Below, one piece after another: positions 44,049-55,509 of a stretch of DNA of 64,000 nucleotides. The notes under the pieces were generated by a model. The model searched no databases. It saw only the letters and a list, made by a program, of their open reading frames with translations, and had not been told where the DNA came from. Origin of the DNA: Usnea hakonensis. Lineage: Eukaryota; Ascomycota; Lecanoromycetes; Lecanorales; Parmeliaceae. The translations under genes were made by a program, and so were the position numbers. The DNA is taken from assembly GCA_013423325.1 (NCBI GenBank), contig BLJB01000124.1, positions 296 through 64,295 on the forward strand, given 5' to 3'. Numbering within the stretch: position 1 is the first letter of the stretch; every line of letters starts with the position of its first letter.

Positions 44049-44304
44049 TCATTTTCCCCCCTTCCCTAAAAAAGAAAACAAAAAAATTCCATAAGCCAAA
44101 GCCTCCTCACAATACTCACACTCACGAACAAGCATATCAGGAACACTCACCATCAGACGCCGCATCCTTCTCCCCTTCCTTCTTCTTCCCCTCATTCTTC
44201 CCATTCCATTTGGAATCAAGATACGTCAAGCCCGCAGCAACAGGGATCGTGACGAATACAGCGCCTACGAAGGCAGCGGCGCCGAGTTCCTCGTGGGTGG
44301 GCAT
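44049..44304 (-). CDS. 56-residue single-pass membrane microprotein
   Basis: Two exons (minus): 44304-44151 and 44065-44049, joined by an 85-nt intron with GTGAGT donor and TTTTTTAG acceptor. The second exon is 17 nt. The 56-residue protein starts MPTHEELGAAAFVGAVFVTI. It has a short polar N-terminus, one hydrophobic segment (AAAFVGAVFVTIPVAAGLTYL, 21 residues with its last Leu), and a Lys/Gly-rich tail ending KGGK. The polar-TM-basic pattern is like small mitochondrial or ER membrane subunits. I do not recognise the family. Good start context, an intron with consensus sites, and a protein-like sequence make it more than a chance frame. Too short for ordinary gene callers. Confidence 0.6.
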
Positions 44305-44900
44305 CGTGGGCGGTTGGAGTTTAGGTAGTGGAGGGTGGAAGGTTGGGGTCGAGGATCTTGGTAGTGGAGGTTGGAAGAGTGGATTTGAGAAGTGTGGTTA
44401 ACGGTGTAGTAGTCGAAGGGTTTGGAGGATAGAGACTTTTGTTTGTGTTTTTGTTTGAATCGGGAAGAAAGGTAAGAGAGAGTTTGTGTTTGTGTTTGAA
44501 TAGGGAAGAAAGGTAGGAGAGAAAGTATGAGTTTTATAGATATTGGAAAGAGAGACGGCGCAAGGCAGCATGATTCGTCGTTTGTGGCTCATGGTGTGTT
44601 AAGGTGTGTGTTAACATCAAATTGCGTATTTGTGATTGGGATCATTGGCTAAGAGCTCACGGATACGCGCTTAGGGTTGTCTCAGACAATCGCGTGCGGG
44701 CATCAGGCGGCGTTTCGGTTTCAGGCGTTAAGGACGTAGCTAGTGCGAAACCAAAGGCTGACCAGAAGAGGGGAGGATCACGAAAAGAGAGCCAGGCCGA
44801 ACGCTACTCAGACGATGAGCCGACAGGGCTAAGTAGCTCATATATGGTGTATCTCTCACATTTGCATCCGATGGCTTCGGCGACACCAAGTTTTTTCACG
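44305..44900. other. Intergenic with a partial direct repeat
   Basis: About 600 bases. Positions about 44423-44516 hold two roughly 45-base copies of a TTTGTGTTTGAAT..GGGAAGAAAGGTA motif, in the probable leader or promoter of the microprotein. No gene seen. Confidence 0.5.
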
Positions 44901-46985
44901 CTACCATGTCTCCTGCTTATACCTTCCTTCCTTCTCCATTGCCACCATGTAAGCTTCGGCGTCTTTCTGTTCCATATTACCCGCATCTTTGAAGACATCG
45001 ACGAGCGCAGCACGAACTGCCACCGGCATTTTGCCCGACGATCCGCACACATAGACAAACCCACCACCAGCATGAAATAGGTCATAGACAGAATCAGAGT
45101 GCTGACGTATGAGGTCCTGTACGTAGATCTTATGGTCTTGATCACGCGAAAAGGCTGGATGTACGGTCAATGACATTCGCTGTTGCAGGTCTTGCCATTC
45201 ATCTTGGAAGAAGTAGTCGGTGGTTTGATTGCGACAGCCGAAGAATAAGATGCTGCGTCCGGTCCATGCTAAAGTATTGACGTGAGACTTCGTGACTCTT
45301 TCCTTTGCCCATTGCAGCCTCTCCCAAATCAAAGATCGCATGGGTGCAACACCGGTCCCAGGACCAATCATGATGATTGGCCGCTCAGCTTCATCTTCCG
45401 TGATAGCTAAGCCGCCTTTTTGCAACCCGACCCAAAGGTTCGTCCCTACGGGCAGGTGAGCAAGGTACCTGGTGCATACACCCTCTCTGATCTTCCTGAT
45501 CACGGTTTTGTACTTGACTATAGCTACTAGAAGCTCGAATCTTGCTGAACCGTCCGCGTTCTGTTTTTTCTGGCCACCACTCGCGATACTGAATTGTCGA
45601 CCACGCAGCTCTGGCAGAATGTTCGCTGCCCATTGCCACGGGATCTTGACGGACTCGAACTCTTGAAGAACTTCCAATATGCTCCGCCGCGGCCTAGTGG
45701 TATAGTCATATAATTCATCTACGTACTCCGGCCTCGTGAATTCGAGGATGCGATCTTTGTGGAATTGATTGTCTGTAAAATGCGCAATCAGAGAGAAAAA
45801 GGAGCGACGTGGAATTGCTGTGATGTCAAGATGCTCGGTTAGGAGTGTACGAAGAGTAGTGCTTGGTCCTGGTAGGGATATTGGAGGCGACGGACAGATG
45901 GCTTCTCTCATGGTAGCATTAGTCGGAGTGAACTTGATCGGTTTATCGGCGACGTCAATCCAGTCCATGAGGTCCAGTAGGTGATCGACATCTTGTGGAA
46001 AGTTCTTGGGGAAGATGTTGAGAACGTCTCCCGGTCCATAAGCGGCTGGCTCGTTACTTCTGAATACTAGATGACGTACGTCTTGCCAATGTGTGCTAGG
46101 AGTCAGGCGTCGATTCTCCTCCAATGTCACATCCAACTTCTGGGTAGCGGAGGTGGATGGAGATTTGATCATAGCGAGTTTCATTGATTCGATTTCGTAC
46201 TTCGCTTCGGGCCAATCGTTGGCGGACGATGTTCGCTCGTCGCCACCATTTGGCAGCTCTTTCGCCGAACCATTGGGTATACGTTGCAGCAGAGACAGTG
46301 TCCATTTTGGCTCCAACTGCACGTCTTCCGGTAGTGGGCTTACACCTTCTGCCAATGGAAATTTAGTCAGAAGGTGATGGCGGAAGTCATTAGACCAAGG
46401 AACGAAGCTGGCATCAAGCCTTTGTTGAGCATCAGCCAATACTCTTTGTCATTTGATAGTTGGATTATCAACCCTTCACCATGCTGTTCATCTGCTTCAC
46501 CTCGAGGATATGCCTCAAATGCTCCTAACTGGACTAGCCTCTTGTGAAGTTTTCGAGCCGCCCAATTGTATCTGTCCAACTGATCAGCCACTGTGCTGTG
46601 GAATCTCCCAAGGATGACCACCGACTTAGGATATGAGCTGTCTCCCAAGCCGAATGTCGTCAGCTGAACCCCTTCAAGATATGAAGTTGGCAATTTTCTT
46701 CGGAGCAAGCTCTTCCAGAAGAGCCTCGCGTTGGCGGGGAGGTCACCTTGGCCTGTAGTCGAGACGACTAGGACTACGATAGAATAATTTCTCAAGGATG
46801 ACTAGCCTGTGTTAGCTTTTACGTGTAGTATCTACATTTTGCCCGCTTGCCGTGTCAATTGCGTCCAGTTTGGACACATGGGTCCAGAAATGGATACGCT
46901 CAAGCATACGGCCAATTTCCTCTGCATAATCGTATGCATTACCAGTCTCAGAGCCATAGGCGATCAGAGCTGACCTGTTCTGCAT
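44901..46985 (-). CDS. TAH18: NADPH-dependent diflavin oxidoreductase 1 (Tah18/NDOR1)
   Basis: Three exons (minus): 46985-46851, 46801-46473 and 46419-44901; 660 residues. The first intron (46802-46850, 49 nt) begins GC rather than GT (GCAAGC...CTAACACAGGCTAG) and is needed to join LDAIDT to SSLRNYSIVVLVVSTTGQGD. Flavodoxin domain about 1-155: YGSETGNA FMN loop, STTGQGDLP, GLGDSSYP. FAD-binding domain about 215-480 with RQFSIAS. NADPH domain about 490-660 with GPGTGVAPMRS, FFGCR, VYVCGSSGKMP and the C-terminal Trp that stacks on flavin. Tah18 passes electrons from NADPH to Dre2 in cytosolic iron-sulfur cluster assembly. It is divergent from the RRM gene. Confidence 0.94.
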
Positions 46986-47731
46986 TCGACACGCGATTTG
47001 AAATTGCTGTGGCCCAATAGGAAGAAAGAACCGCGGAATTCTGAGTTTGCCACCTCAAAGAAAAGTAGAAAACGGCTTGGCCACGACTTCCAGAGGCAAA
47101 CGCCTCCTTACACACCTGGTGTGCTATAAATGAGAAGATAATTCCACTGGACAAATCTGATCAGGAGAACTGGGCCCTTCAGCCCCTAATTGTCTCGGAT
47201 AGCTTATTGATCTTATGCGCTTTGCCACAGCTGTGAAGTTGTCGTGATCATTCACGATTCTAGAGCCAATTGTGATATGTAAAATTCGAAACCTCATCCA
47301 ACATAACCCTCTATCAATAAATATAGCAGTTGTGAATCTGAGTGTAAAATGAAAGTATATGTCACTCTCGCGTATCTGGTTGCGGTGAGATGGATCGGGT
47401 CTTGGCAGCATGAAAGGGTCAACAAAAACACCTTACTATATCCGCCGTAGCTTTGTCGACTAGCGTCGCTTCCTTACATTTTTCTTCTGTTCTTGTCCTC
47501 CGCGAACCTTCCTTCACTCTTGCTTCAAGACAACAATCTGTCCACTGACAACAACAAATCTTCGTTCTACCTCTTCTCACTCCTTGATTCGGGCACGCTT
47601 GAGCTACCCTCATCCCTCTCGTCAAGTCATTTCCTCAAAGGCATTCTCAACCTCGCCTTTCCCTCAATCCAAAAAGCCTGCCATCAGCTTCAACTTCAAG
47701 ACAAGATTTCTACGAAATTCTCAACACAAAT
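46986..47731. promoter_or_regulatory. Divergent TAH18/RRM gene promoter and leader
   Basis: About 745 bases. The 250 bases before 47732 are C/T-rich (CTTC/TTCC runs), typical of a long 5' leader of a highly expressed fungal gene. No gene seen. Confidence 0.5.
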
Positions 47732-48962
47732 ATGTCTGCCGTTGACAACATCACCGAGAACATGGCCGCCACCTCCATTGCTCCGATTGCACCAGAAGGA
47801 GCAAACAACGTTTCTGGTGGTGAGCCCATTAACGCTGCCGAGAATGAGGCAGTCATTGCCGCAGCTGCTGAAGGCCGTCGTCTTTACATCGGAAACCTCG
47901 CCTACGCGACCACTGAGGGGGAACTCAAGTCCTTCTTCACCGGCTTCTCAGTGTTTGTTCACACTGTCCTTTCCTGAATGCCTGATTGTGCTAATACGAT
48001 CATCAAGCGAGACCACCTCCATCCCTACCAATCCTCGTACCACCCGACCCGTCGGTTACGCCTTTGTCGACCTCTCCACAGCAGACGAAGCCCAGAAAGC
48101 CATCGGCGAGCTCGCTGGCAAATTCATCCTCGACCGCAAGGTCTCTGTTCAGCTAGCTCGTAAGCCTGAGACCGCCGCCGAGAAGCAAGCCGCCGCCGCT
48201 AGCGGTGGTGAGGGACTTAGCGGTGGAGAGGGTCGTCGTAGGAACTCTGGCCGTGGACGTGGACGTGGACGTGCCCGTGGTGGACGTACTGGTCGTGGTG
48301 GCCGTAGCGTAAGCTGCTGTCCTGGCCTAAAATCTCACAGATCGATGCTAACAGAAATTTTTACTAGCGTCAAGCCAACGCTGACGAGGACACGAACGTC
48401 CCAGGCCAGGCCTTGCCTTTGACCGATGTAACCAACGAAGCCGCACCCACAGCTAATGGAGCAGAGGAAAAGGCTCGTACTCCTCGCCAGCCCCGTCAAC
48501 GCGGACCACCTGAGGATGGCATCCCCTCAAAGAACAAGGTCATGGTTGCCAACCTCCCTTACGAACTCAGCGAGGACAAGGTAAGTCTACCGGGTCCCTA
48601 TTTTGTGGGGGAATCATCTAATACAATCATAGCTCAAGGAACTTTTCGCTGCCTACAACCCTACCGCCGCTAAGATTGCTCTTCGTCCTATCGCCCGTTA
48701 CATGGTCAAGAAACTGCAGGCTCGCAACGAGCCTCGTAAGGGTCGTGGGTTTGGTTTCGTGTCGCTTGGATCGGAGGAGCTGCAGCAGAAAGCTGTCAGC
48801 GAAATGAACGGAAAAGAGGTGGAAGGCCGCGAGATTGCTGTCAAGGTCGCCATCGATAGCCCTGGCAAAGAGGACGTCGATCCCGAGGCCGCTGGTACAG
48901 CTCCACTCACCGAGAACGGAGTCGTCCAGGCAAACGACCCACCTGCGACCGAAGCTGCCTAA
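47732..48962 (+). CDS. Two-RRM RNA-binding protein with RGG linker
   Basis: Four exons: 47732-47952, 48008-48308, 48368-48580 and 48633-48962. Introns are 52-59 nt; 354 residues. RRM1 about 48-130: RNP2 LYIGNL and RNP1 GYAFVDL, with an intron inside the domain. An Arg/Gly-rich segment (residues about 155-175) follows, a common RNA- and protein-contact region methylated in relatives. RRM2 about 225-325: RNP2 VMVANLP and RNP1 KGRGFGFV, again split by an intron. Acidic, Ala-rich C-terminus. Resembles S. pombe Rnp24-type and similar fungal RNP-domain proteins; mRNA processing or export is inference. Likely nuclear or shuttling. Confidence 0.9.
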
Positions 48963-49555
48963 ATGACGGCAAGAGATGCGTTGCTTCACTGTCTTGACTG
49001 ATTTCACAGTCTTTGCTGACATGGATTGCTCGCACAAACATGGAGTGGAGATTTTGGTGGCCTTTTCGGTATCAAAATTCGTGCACGCATTTAGAGCGAC
49101 TGATTTCTTCTTTGCGAGGTGGTTTAGAAGCTCGATATGGCAGCATTAACGAAGATGCTGTTCATTGTACTTGTACTATCATCACGAAATACTTTTCGCC
49201 CCGCCACTGTATTTTATCTTCAAATAGTGGACGAGGCGATGTGAACAGAAAGGGTTTGATAAGTATCTAATTGTACATATAAAATATTTTCTTTATAGAA
49301 ATCAATGCCACCCCATCATGCCTATCCAGCAATATGAAAGAATTGCCCTTGGCAGTTGGCACAAGAAAAGGCTCACTCGAACTAACTTCTCTTATCGATA
49401 ACAGAAGAGCCTGCCACTCGTGTACCCAAATCCTCCATTCCAATAACCAATTGCTTAGCCAACAGTGGGCAAAAAACCCTCAATAACCCAGATTGTCTTG
49501 CGGGTCATCTGATAAATAGGTCACCCGCTCAATTGATCGTCCAAATCCCCGCAAA
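48963..49555. other. Intergenic
   Basis: About 590 bases: 3' flank of the RRM gene and promoter of the ArfGAP gene. Nothing further seen. Confidence 0.55.
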
Positions 49556-50820
49556 ATGTGGGAAGTCGACCCCGAAACCAAGACCAAGGTGCCCCCTGCC
49601 CCCCTATGCGATCTTCAACCCCTTTCTGATTGAACTTTCGTGCAGCTCGCAACCCTACAAAAACGCCCCGGCAACACAACCTGCATCGACTGCTCCGCTC
49701 CCTCCCCGCAATGGGCCTCTCCAAAATTCGGCACCTTCATCTGCCTAACCTGTGCCGGCCTGCACCGCGGTCTGGGAGTCCACATCTCCTTCGTGCGGTC
49801 CATCCAAATGGACTCCTTCAAGCCCGCCGAAATAAGCCGCATGGAACTCGGCGGGAACAGTAACTGGAGGGAATTCTGGGAGACTCAAACGGGGCAGAAG
49901 TGGGGCAAACCGGGGCAAGGAGGGGACGGGGAAGCGATGCGGTTGGTGGGCGAACGGTACGGGGGTGATGAAGGCGAGGAGTATAAAGAGCGGTTGGGAT
50001 GCAAGGTGGACGGACGGGAGTTTTCAGGCATGCCGGTCAAAGAGCGCAAAAGGATGGAATCGCGGGGCATGTCGCCGTCGACCGCGCGCACGTCGTCCCC
50101 CTTGGGAGCAGGCGCAGCGGGCGGACCCCGATCACAGAAAGCGCAGAACGAGGAATTCTTCGCGAGGAAGGGGAATGAGAACGCTTCGAGGCCGGAAGGC
50201 GTGGCGCCTAGTCAGGGGGGCAAGTATGGCGGGTTCGGCAGCGAGCCGGCGGTGGCGGCGTCGAACGGTGGGGGAGGGGCGTTGCCGGGTGTGGATGAGT
50301 TCCAGAGAGATCCGGTGGCGGCGCTGTCGAAGGGGTTTGGGTGGTTCACGAGCACGGTGGGCAAGGGGGCGAAGACGGTGAATGATGGGTGGATACAGCC
50401 TACTGCTCAGAAGGTAAGGGGGGGGTTTTCTTCCCTCTTCCCCGCTTATTTCTTCATTCATAAAGTCTTGTCTTGCGATAGTGAGCAATCGGGCTAATTC
50501 AACCCCTTATGATTTTCTAGATAGCAGAAGCAGACCTCGCAACCACCGCCCGCCTCACCGCCACCCAAGCCGCCAAAACCATCCAGACAGGCACCCGAGG
50601 CGCCGCGGATCGCTTTAACAATTTCGTCGAGGATGCGGGGACCGGGGGTGCGGCCAGATCGAGAGGCACGGTCGAGCCCGAACGGAGGGATTTCTGGGAT
50701 TCGTTTGGGGAGGCGGGGGCGGAGCAGAAGAGTGGTGCGATTGGGACGGCGGCGATGAGGAAGGGTGGTGGTGGTGGGGGTACGAGTGGGGGGAAAGAGG
50801 AGGGATGGGGTGATTGGTAG
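49556..50820 (+). CDS. GCS1: ArfGAP (Gcs1/ArfGAP1-type)
   Basis: Three exons: 49556-49588, 49646-50413 and 50521-50820; 366 residues. The 11-codon first exon (MWEVDPETKTK) is the usual family start. ArfGAP domain about 12-125 with the zinc finger Cys24-Cys27-Cys44-Cys47 and the catalytic arginine finger Arg52 in GLHRGLGVHIS. Later segments GFGWFTSTVGKGAKTVNDG and the Ala/Thr-rich helix of exon 3 resemble lipid-packing-sensor (ALPS) amphipathic helices. The C-terminus ends GWGDW, as in Gcs1 homologues. It stimulates GTP hydrolysis on Arf1 in Golgi-ER and post-Golgi vesicle transport. Confidence 0.94.
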
Positions 50821-50979
50821 GGTTGTGGTTTTTGCAAGGGAGGTTGGGATTGCGAGGGGGATCGTGTATCAGGTATAGACAGTCCGAGACGAAGCGAAAT
50901 GTATTATCAAGATAGATCTGTAGGACAGAAGTATCAGAGGACCAACCCCATCCTATCGATCCCTCTCTCCCCCAGCCAT

Positions 50980-53841
50980 TCAAAACCCCCTCAACTCCTT
51001 CAGCAGCACCTTCTCCCTCTGCCCCACCACCCTCTCAAACCGATCAGCACTCATAACAAACGTGCCCCTCCCCCCCGTCAAACTCCTCAAATGCTTCAAA
51101 TACCCCACCATCTCCTTCAACGGCACCCTCGCCGTGATATTCCGCTGCCTGCTCCCATCAACGCCCGTACCTTGCTCCTGCATCTGCGGAGAAAATGTAG
51201 AGCCAAAGGGGTCCGGCGGGGCATAGACTCTGCTCAGATCGATTCGGGGGAGCGGTTCGAGGGTGGAGTTGACGGTTGGACCGGACGTGACGTCCGCGTC
51301 GTCGAGGGACATGATGTGGCCGCCGCGGGAGGAGGAGATGTCATTGACGACGGCGCCTAAGCTGGCTTCGTCGACGGTGACGGTGACGTTCATCACCAGT
51401 TCCAAGAGGGCCGATCCGGTTTTCAGAGCGGCTGCTTTGAGGGCCGCTTTCGTGGCAAGGCGTGCTGCGGACGAGAGAGCCGCAGGTGTGGTGTCGGTGC
51501 CGTAGATGTGTTTTTGGGGGTCGAGGGTTAGCAGTACGTGGGTGTTGTGGAGTTGGAAGGTGTGATTGATGCCGTGGCTTAGGGCGGCGAGGGCGCCGTT
51601 TTTGAGGGCGGAGTGGATGAGAGCAATTGAGAGGTGAGAAGGAAGGTCGCCGTCCCAAGACTCGGCTTCCGGGGCATCTTTTGTCGGTGATTGGAGGGAG
51701 ATCGAGATTCGATTACCGTCTTCGTACGCTGAATACGCGTAGTCGTCATCAAAGGGTACTTGAGTTGTTTCGTGAAGAGGCTCGACGTGAGCTATGCATG
51801 AAGCACGGCTCTGTTGTCCACCTTGCTCATTAGCAAAATTGTAGATATTAGGCAAAGAGGCTTGAAGGATGGATTCGCGGTACGCGATCTCGATTTTACC
51901 CATTGCAGCTTTTGCTTTCATATCATTGACAAGGCGGTCTCGGGCAATTTCTAGGTGAAATTCACCCATGCCGTTCAGCAATGTCTGGCCGGATTCTTGG
52001 TCTTCGGAGATCTGTAAGCTTGGATCTTCTCGAATTAAGAGGTCTACGGCGCTCTTAACAGCCTTCTCCTCGCTCATATTGTGAGGTTCGATGCTGGAGA
52101 AGAATACTGCAGGAGGGACTTCGATGGGTCGAAGCTGCAGGGTGTTCAACGGTGCTGGCGGGCCCGATTTTGGGTTTGCGCCGGTGTAGGAAATCAGTGT
52201 ATCTCCTGTTCTGGCATGCTTCAAGCCAGGAATGACACCAATCTGACCCGCTGGGATAGCATCGACTTGGCTCGAGTCAGACGCATACATTTTAAGCAGC
52301 TGTGGCGCTCTCTCGGAAATCTGAAGATTGGTGTTGAAAAGCATGGACTGGCGCTGAATACTGCCAGAGTACACCCGGACATAGACCAGCGCGCCTCGGC
52401 GAGGATCGTGGACCACTTTGAAGGCTAAGGCACATGATTCCAGGTTCTGGACTACGGCAGTATTCTGTTTCTTTGACTTGGCAGTTGAAGTCTTCGTCTT
52501 GGGCCCTGGTCTAGCCGACATCATTTTCCCACTGAGCAAGCTTGAGAGGGTTCCTTCTGCTCCACCAAGGCTGATCTCGGGATCAGGAGCCTCATGAGGG
52601 CTCGGTAGCAATTGGACAACAGCATCGAGCAGAGGTTGGACCCCTGTATTCCGGAAGCTTGCGCCGGCGAAAATAGGGACAATATTGGATGACCGACTCA
52701 GAACAAGTCGTCTCAAAGACGTCATGATGTCTTCGCTATCAATGGCTTGATGGTCTTCATCGACCTCTAGGTATTTCTCAACCAAATGCTCGTCATGCTC
52801 ACTCAGAAGCTCGACAAGCGCTTTTCTAGCCTCTCTGATTTCTTGGGCAAATCCTGCGTCGGACGACGGGAGATCGTCGATTGGGATTACTTGGAACTCC
52901 TTGCCATCTCCTCCTCCAATCCAGCGAAAAGCTTGCAGGCCAATTGCATCCCCAAGACCAGTGAATTGGCCTCTTCCTCCTTCCCACCAAGGTACCTGGC
53001 AGACTGCCGGCCAGGTATGAAGACGCGCGGCAACCTGCTTGACAGTCTCACCAAAAGCTGCGCCATCTCGATCAAGCTTATTGACGTAAATGATCTTGGG
53101 AATGTGGTACTTCGCAGCTTGATACCAAACCTTCTCCGTCTGAGCTTCGACCCCCGCTACGCCGTCGAGGATACAAACGGCACCATCTAGTATTCGTAGT
53201 GAACGAAGGACTTCAAAGGTGAAATCTGCATGGCCAGGTGTGTCTATTAAATTGATATTATGAGGGACGAGGCTACTTGTGCTTGAGGTTCTTTTTCGGG
53301 AGTCGCTGGCGGACGACGGCGGCCAGGAGAATGATATGGCTGCCGACTGTATTGTTACGCCTCGCGCTCTCTCCGCAGGGAGGAAATCTGTGACTGTGGA
53401 GCCTTCGTCTACATCTGTTGACTTTGTAAGATTATAAACACGCCAGACTTTGAGCCTTCGGGTCTTCGATCATCTTGTTTGTGAGTAGGATGCTTGTGAT
53501 GGAAAGAAGATACATTCTTGCAATTAAGCTGGAGGTGACAAATAGAGAAAATGTCCTACTTCCTATTCGTCTTGTATACCCGCTATAGTAGAGCATGCGC
53601 TCTGTAGTGGTCGTCTTGCCCTTATGTCTCATAAGCGTCATGACCAAGGAGCTATGTTCCATTCATGACATACCGCATCGATATGGGCAATGATGCCGAT
53701 ATTCCTGGTTTTCGCTAAGTCTGTTGAGACATCTAAAGCTTTTGTCTGCAACGTAACACCAAAAGCCCGTCTTGTACCGTGAATGAACAAGTGCCTCCCA
53801 CTTCTAACAATGACCCGGTTTGGAGCCTTGACGAGCTGCAT
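50980..53841 (-). CDS. MEF2: Mitochondrial elongation factor G2 (ribosome-recycling GTPase)
   Basis: Four exons (minus): 53841-53674, 53620-53560 and 53414-50980, i.e. three coding exons with two introns (53 and 145 nt); 887 residues. The N-terminus MQLVKAPNRVIVRSGRHLF is basic with few acids, fitting a mitochondrial presequence. GTPase motifs: G1 AHIDAGKTTTTE, split by intron 1 between Ala56 and Gly57; G2 region GNVDEGSTVTDF.....RGVTIQSA; G3 DTPGHADF; G4 NKLD. EF-G domains II-V follow (GALVYVRVYSG; SSIEPHNMSEEKAVKSAVDLL; MGEFHLEIARDRL; SRGGHI; plus LKHLRSLTGGRGTFVMS). Mammalian mtEF-G2 splits ribosomes with RRF2 after termination rather than translocating. Assignment to class 2 rests on overall resemblance. 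Confidence 0.92.
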
Positions 53842-55509
53842 TGATTCGAGCCTTTTGTCAATAGGGACTTTGTTCGAATTTGACCCCTAGCTAATTGTAG
53901 CTAGTATTAATTAGCTTGTCGCCAATGTAGAGCCCTGATTATCGTCCGAGGTTCAACGATCACCATATGTTGTAACGAGCATAATTCGTGACAAGCAAGT
54001 AGTACATCCAAATTGAACGTGGGATTTTATATCCCCCATGGTTATAGGCCATGGCTATGCTTAATTACTGTTCCACCTACTCTATGTCGAAATCCATAGT
54101 GTTTCACGTCCACCCACTGCCTGGGATCACCGTATAAAATATTGGGTGCAAAAAGCTTGCGAATTGCTTGGCGCGTCTTTCGGAAATATCACTCTTTATA
54201 TACCTACACGGCACCGAGATCCTTGATAAGGGATGACTATATTGACACATAGGATTTTCCAAGATTCGTTGTTATCATAGAGCTACACTATTGATGTTCA
54301 TAGGCACTGGTGTCACGCCTACGTCAGCAACAATTATTGTGCAACATCAGAGTAGAAGTGAACTGGAGGGACAAGGTATGATTGAAAATTTTGCATCGGT
54401 TGATAGATTGATGATTCCATTATGCAGCGTGTTTGAGGTGAGAAACTACCACTGCAACATATGCAAATCTCATCTCAGAATCAAAGGTTTTCTTTGGGAC
54501 GGTTCTCTATGAACAGTGGCTCCTCCTCTAACAAACGCAGGTCTGCCGTATCCCAGCGGTGCCCGTGTCGAGAACACAGTACTCCCGTAATGATGGAAGG
54601 GCGATTATGGAAGGGCGATTATGGAAGGGCGATTAAGACTTGAAGAGACTGTGTATCATGTGGATGAATTCTCTGTGCCCTGCTTGCTCTTTCTAAACTT
54701 CCCAAATTTGAGATCGCTCATGCCAATGTCCTAATTTGCCGGTGTCAAAAGCTGGTAACCGCGGGGAAGTACGAACATGAATATAGACTCAGGACTGATT
54801 GCTTGTAGGAAGCTCCCACTGTACCAACATTACCCATCATCACCTCTCCCCAGTTCGCCCATCCCGCACCCATTCCATGCTTGTCAGCCCTGAACTCGTA
54901 GATGCGAGGGGAATTCTGCCATGTGAAGCCAATTGTATCCGACATCTTGGACGCCTTTCAAGTTTTGTGGTCGCTCCAAGAGAAGAAAAGGAAGAAATAA
55001 TGGTTAGACCAGAGCAAACAAAGAAAACGAGATGGAGATACAGTGGCAGATTTCCATCAGACTCAAAACAACTGACAAAGAACAGCAAGCCAAAGAGCAC
55101 AATTTCAAGCGTTAGCGTAAAGCTCTGGGCTCACCAAGGCTGGACGCTGCAAGTGCGCAACCAGACTTTGAAGCGATCGAAGACGGAGAAGCTGGTTGAC
55201 AAGGACACTAGTTGTGAAGGCATTGCTGATATATATTGTCAGGCAAGCGAAGTAGTTGATGAGTGTCTGCATTCACTTGGAATGAGGTCGCGAATGTAAC
55301 GACCAAGTCGTGATGATCCTCAAGGAATTAAACTTCCTCGAGAACGCAAACAGGTAGCTTTGGTGAAGCGTCCTCCATTGTGGGTCTCTTCTGCGAAGTG
55401 TGCACGAAGGAGGAAGGCAATGTGGCCCTAGATCTGCGAGAATGCGTACAGCATCGGAAGAAATTTCCGCTAAGATGATCGTGTATGTAGCACTCATCAG
55501 AATTCCTAA
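53842..55509. other. Intergenic with a 14-bp triplication and one doubtful small frame
   Basis: About 1.67 kb. A perfect 3x14-bp tandem repeat lies at 54593-54634. A minus-strand frame at 54745-54945 (66 codons, starting MSDTIGFTWQNSPRIYEF) reads like protein for its first 45 residues, then loses character. It could be the first exon of a small gene, but I found no convincing second exon. The rest shows nothing. Confidence 0.45.
54593..54634. repeat. Perfect tandem triplication, 14-bp unit
   Basis: Three identical copies of ATGGAAGGGCGATT, end to end, in intergenic DNA. Probably a young, length-variable minisatellite. Confidence 0.95.

Noticed and set aside
45680..45765. tRNA-like words (GCCTAGTGGTATAGTC followed by GAATTCGAGG)
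   Set aside because: They lie on the opposite strand inside the TAH18 coding exon, and no acceptor or anticodon stems can be paired.
54799..55299. 166-codon plus-strand frame between MEF2 and MTG1
   Set aside because: Lys/Ser/Thr-rich text without any family pattern; no supporting start context or splicing.
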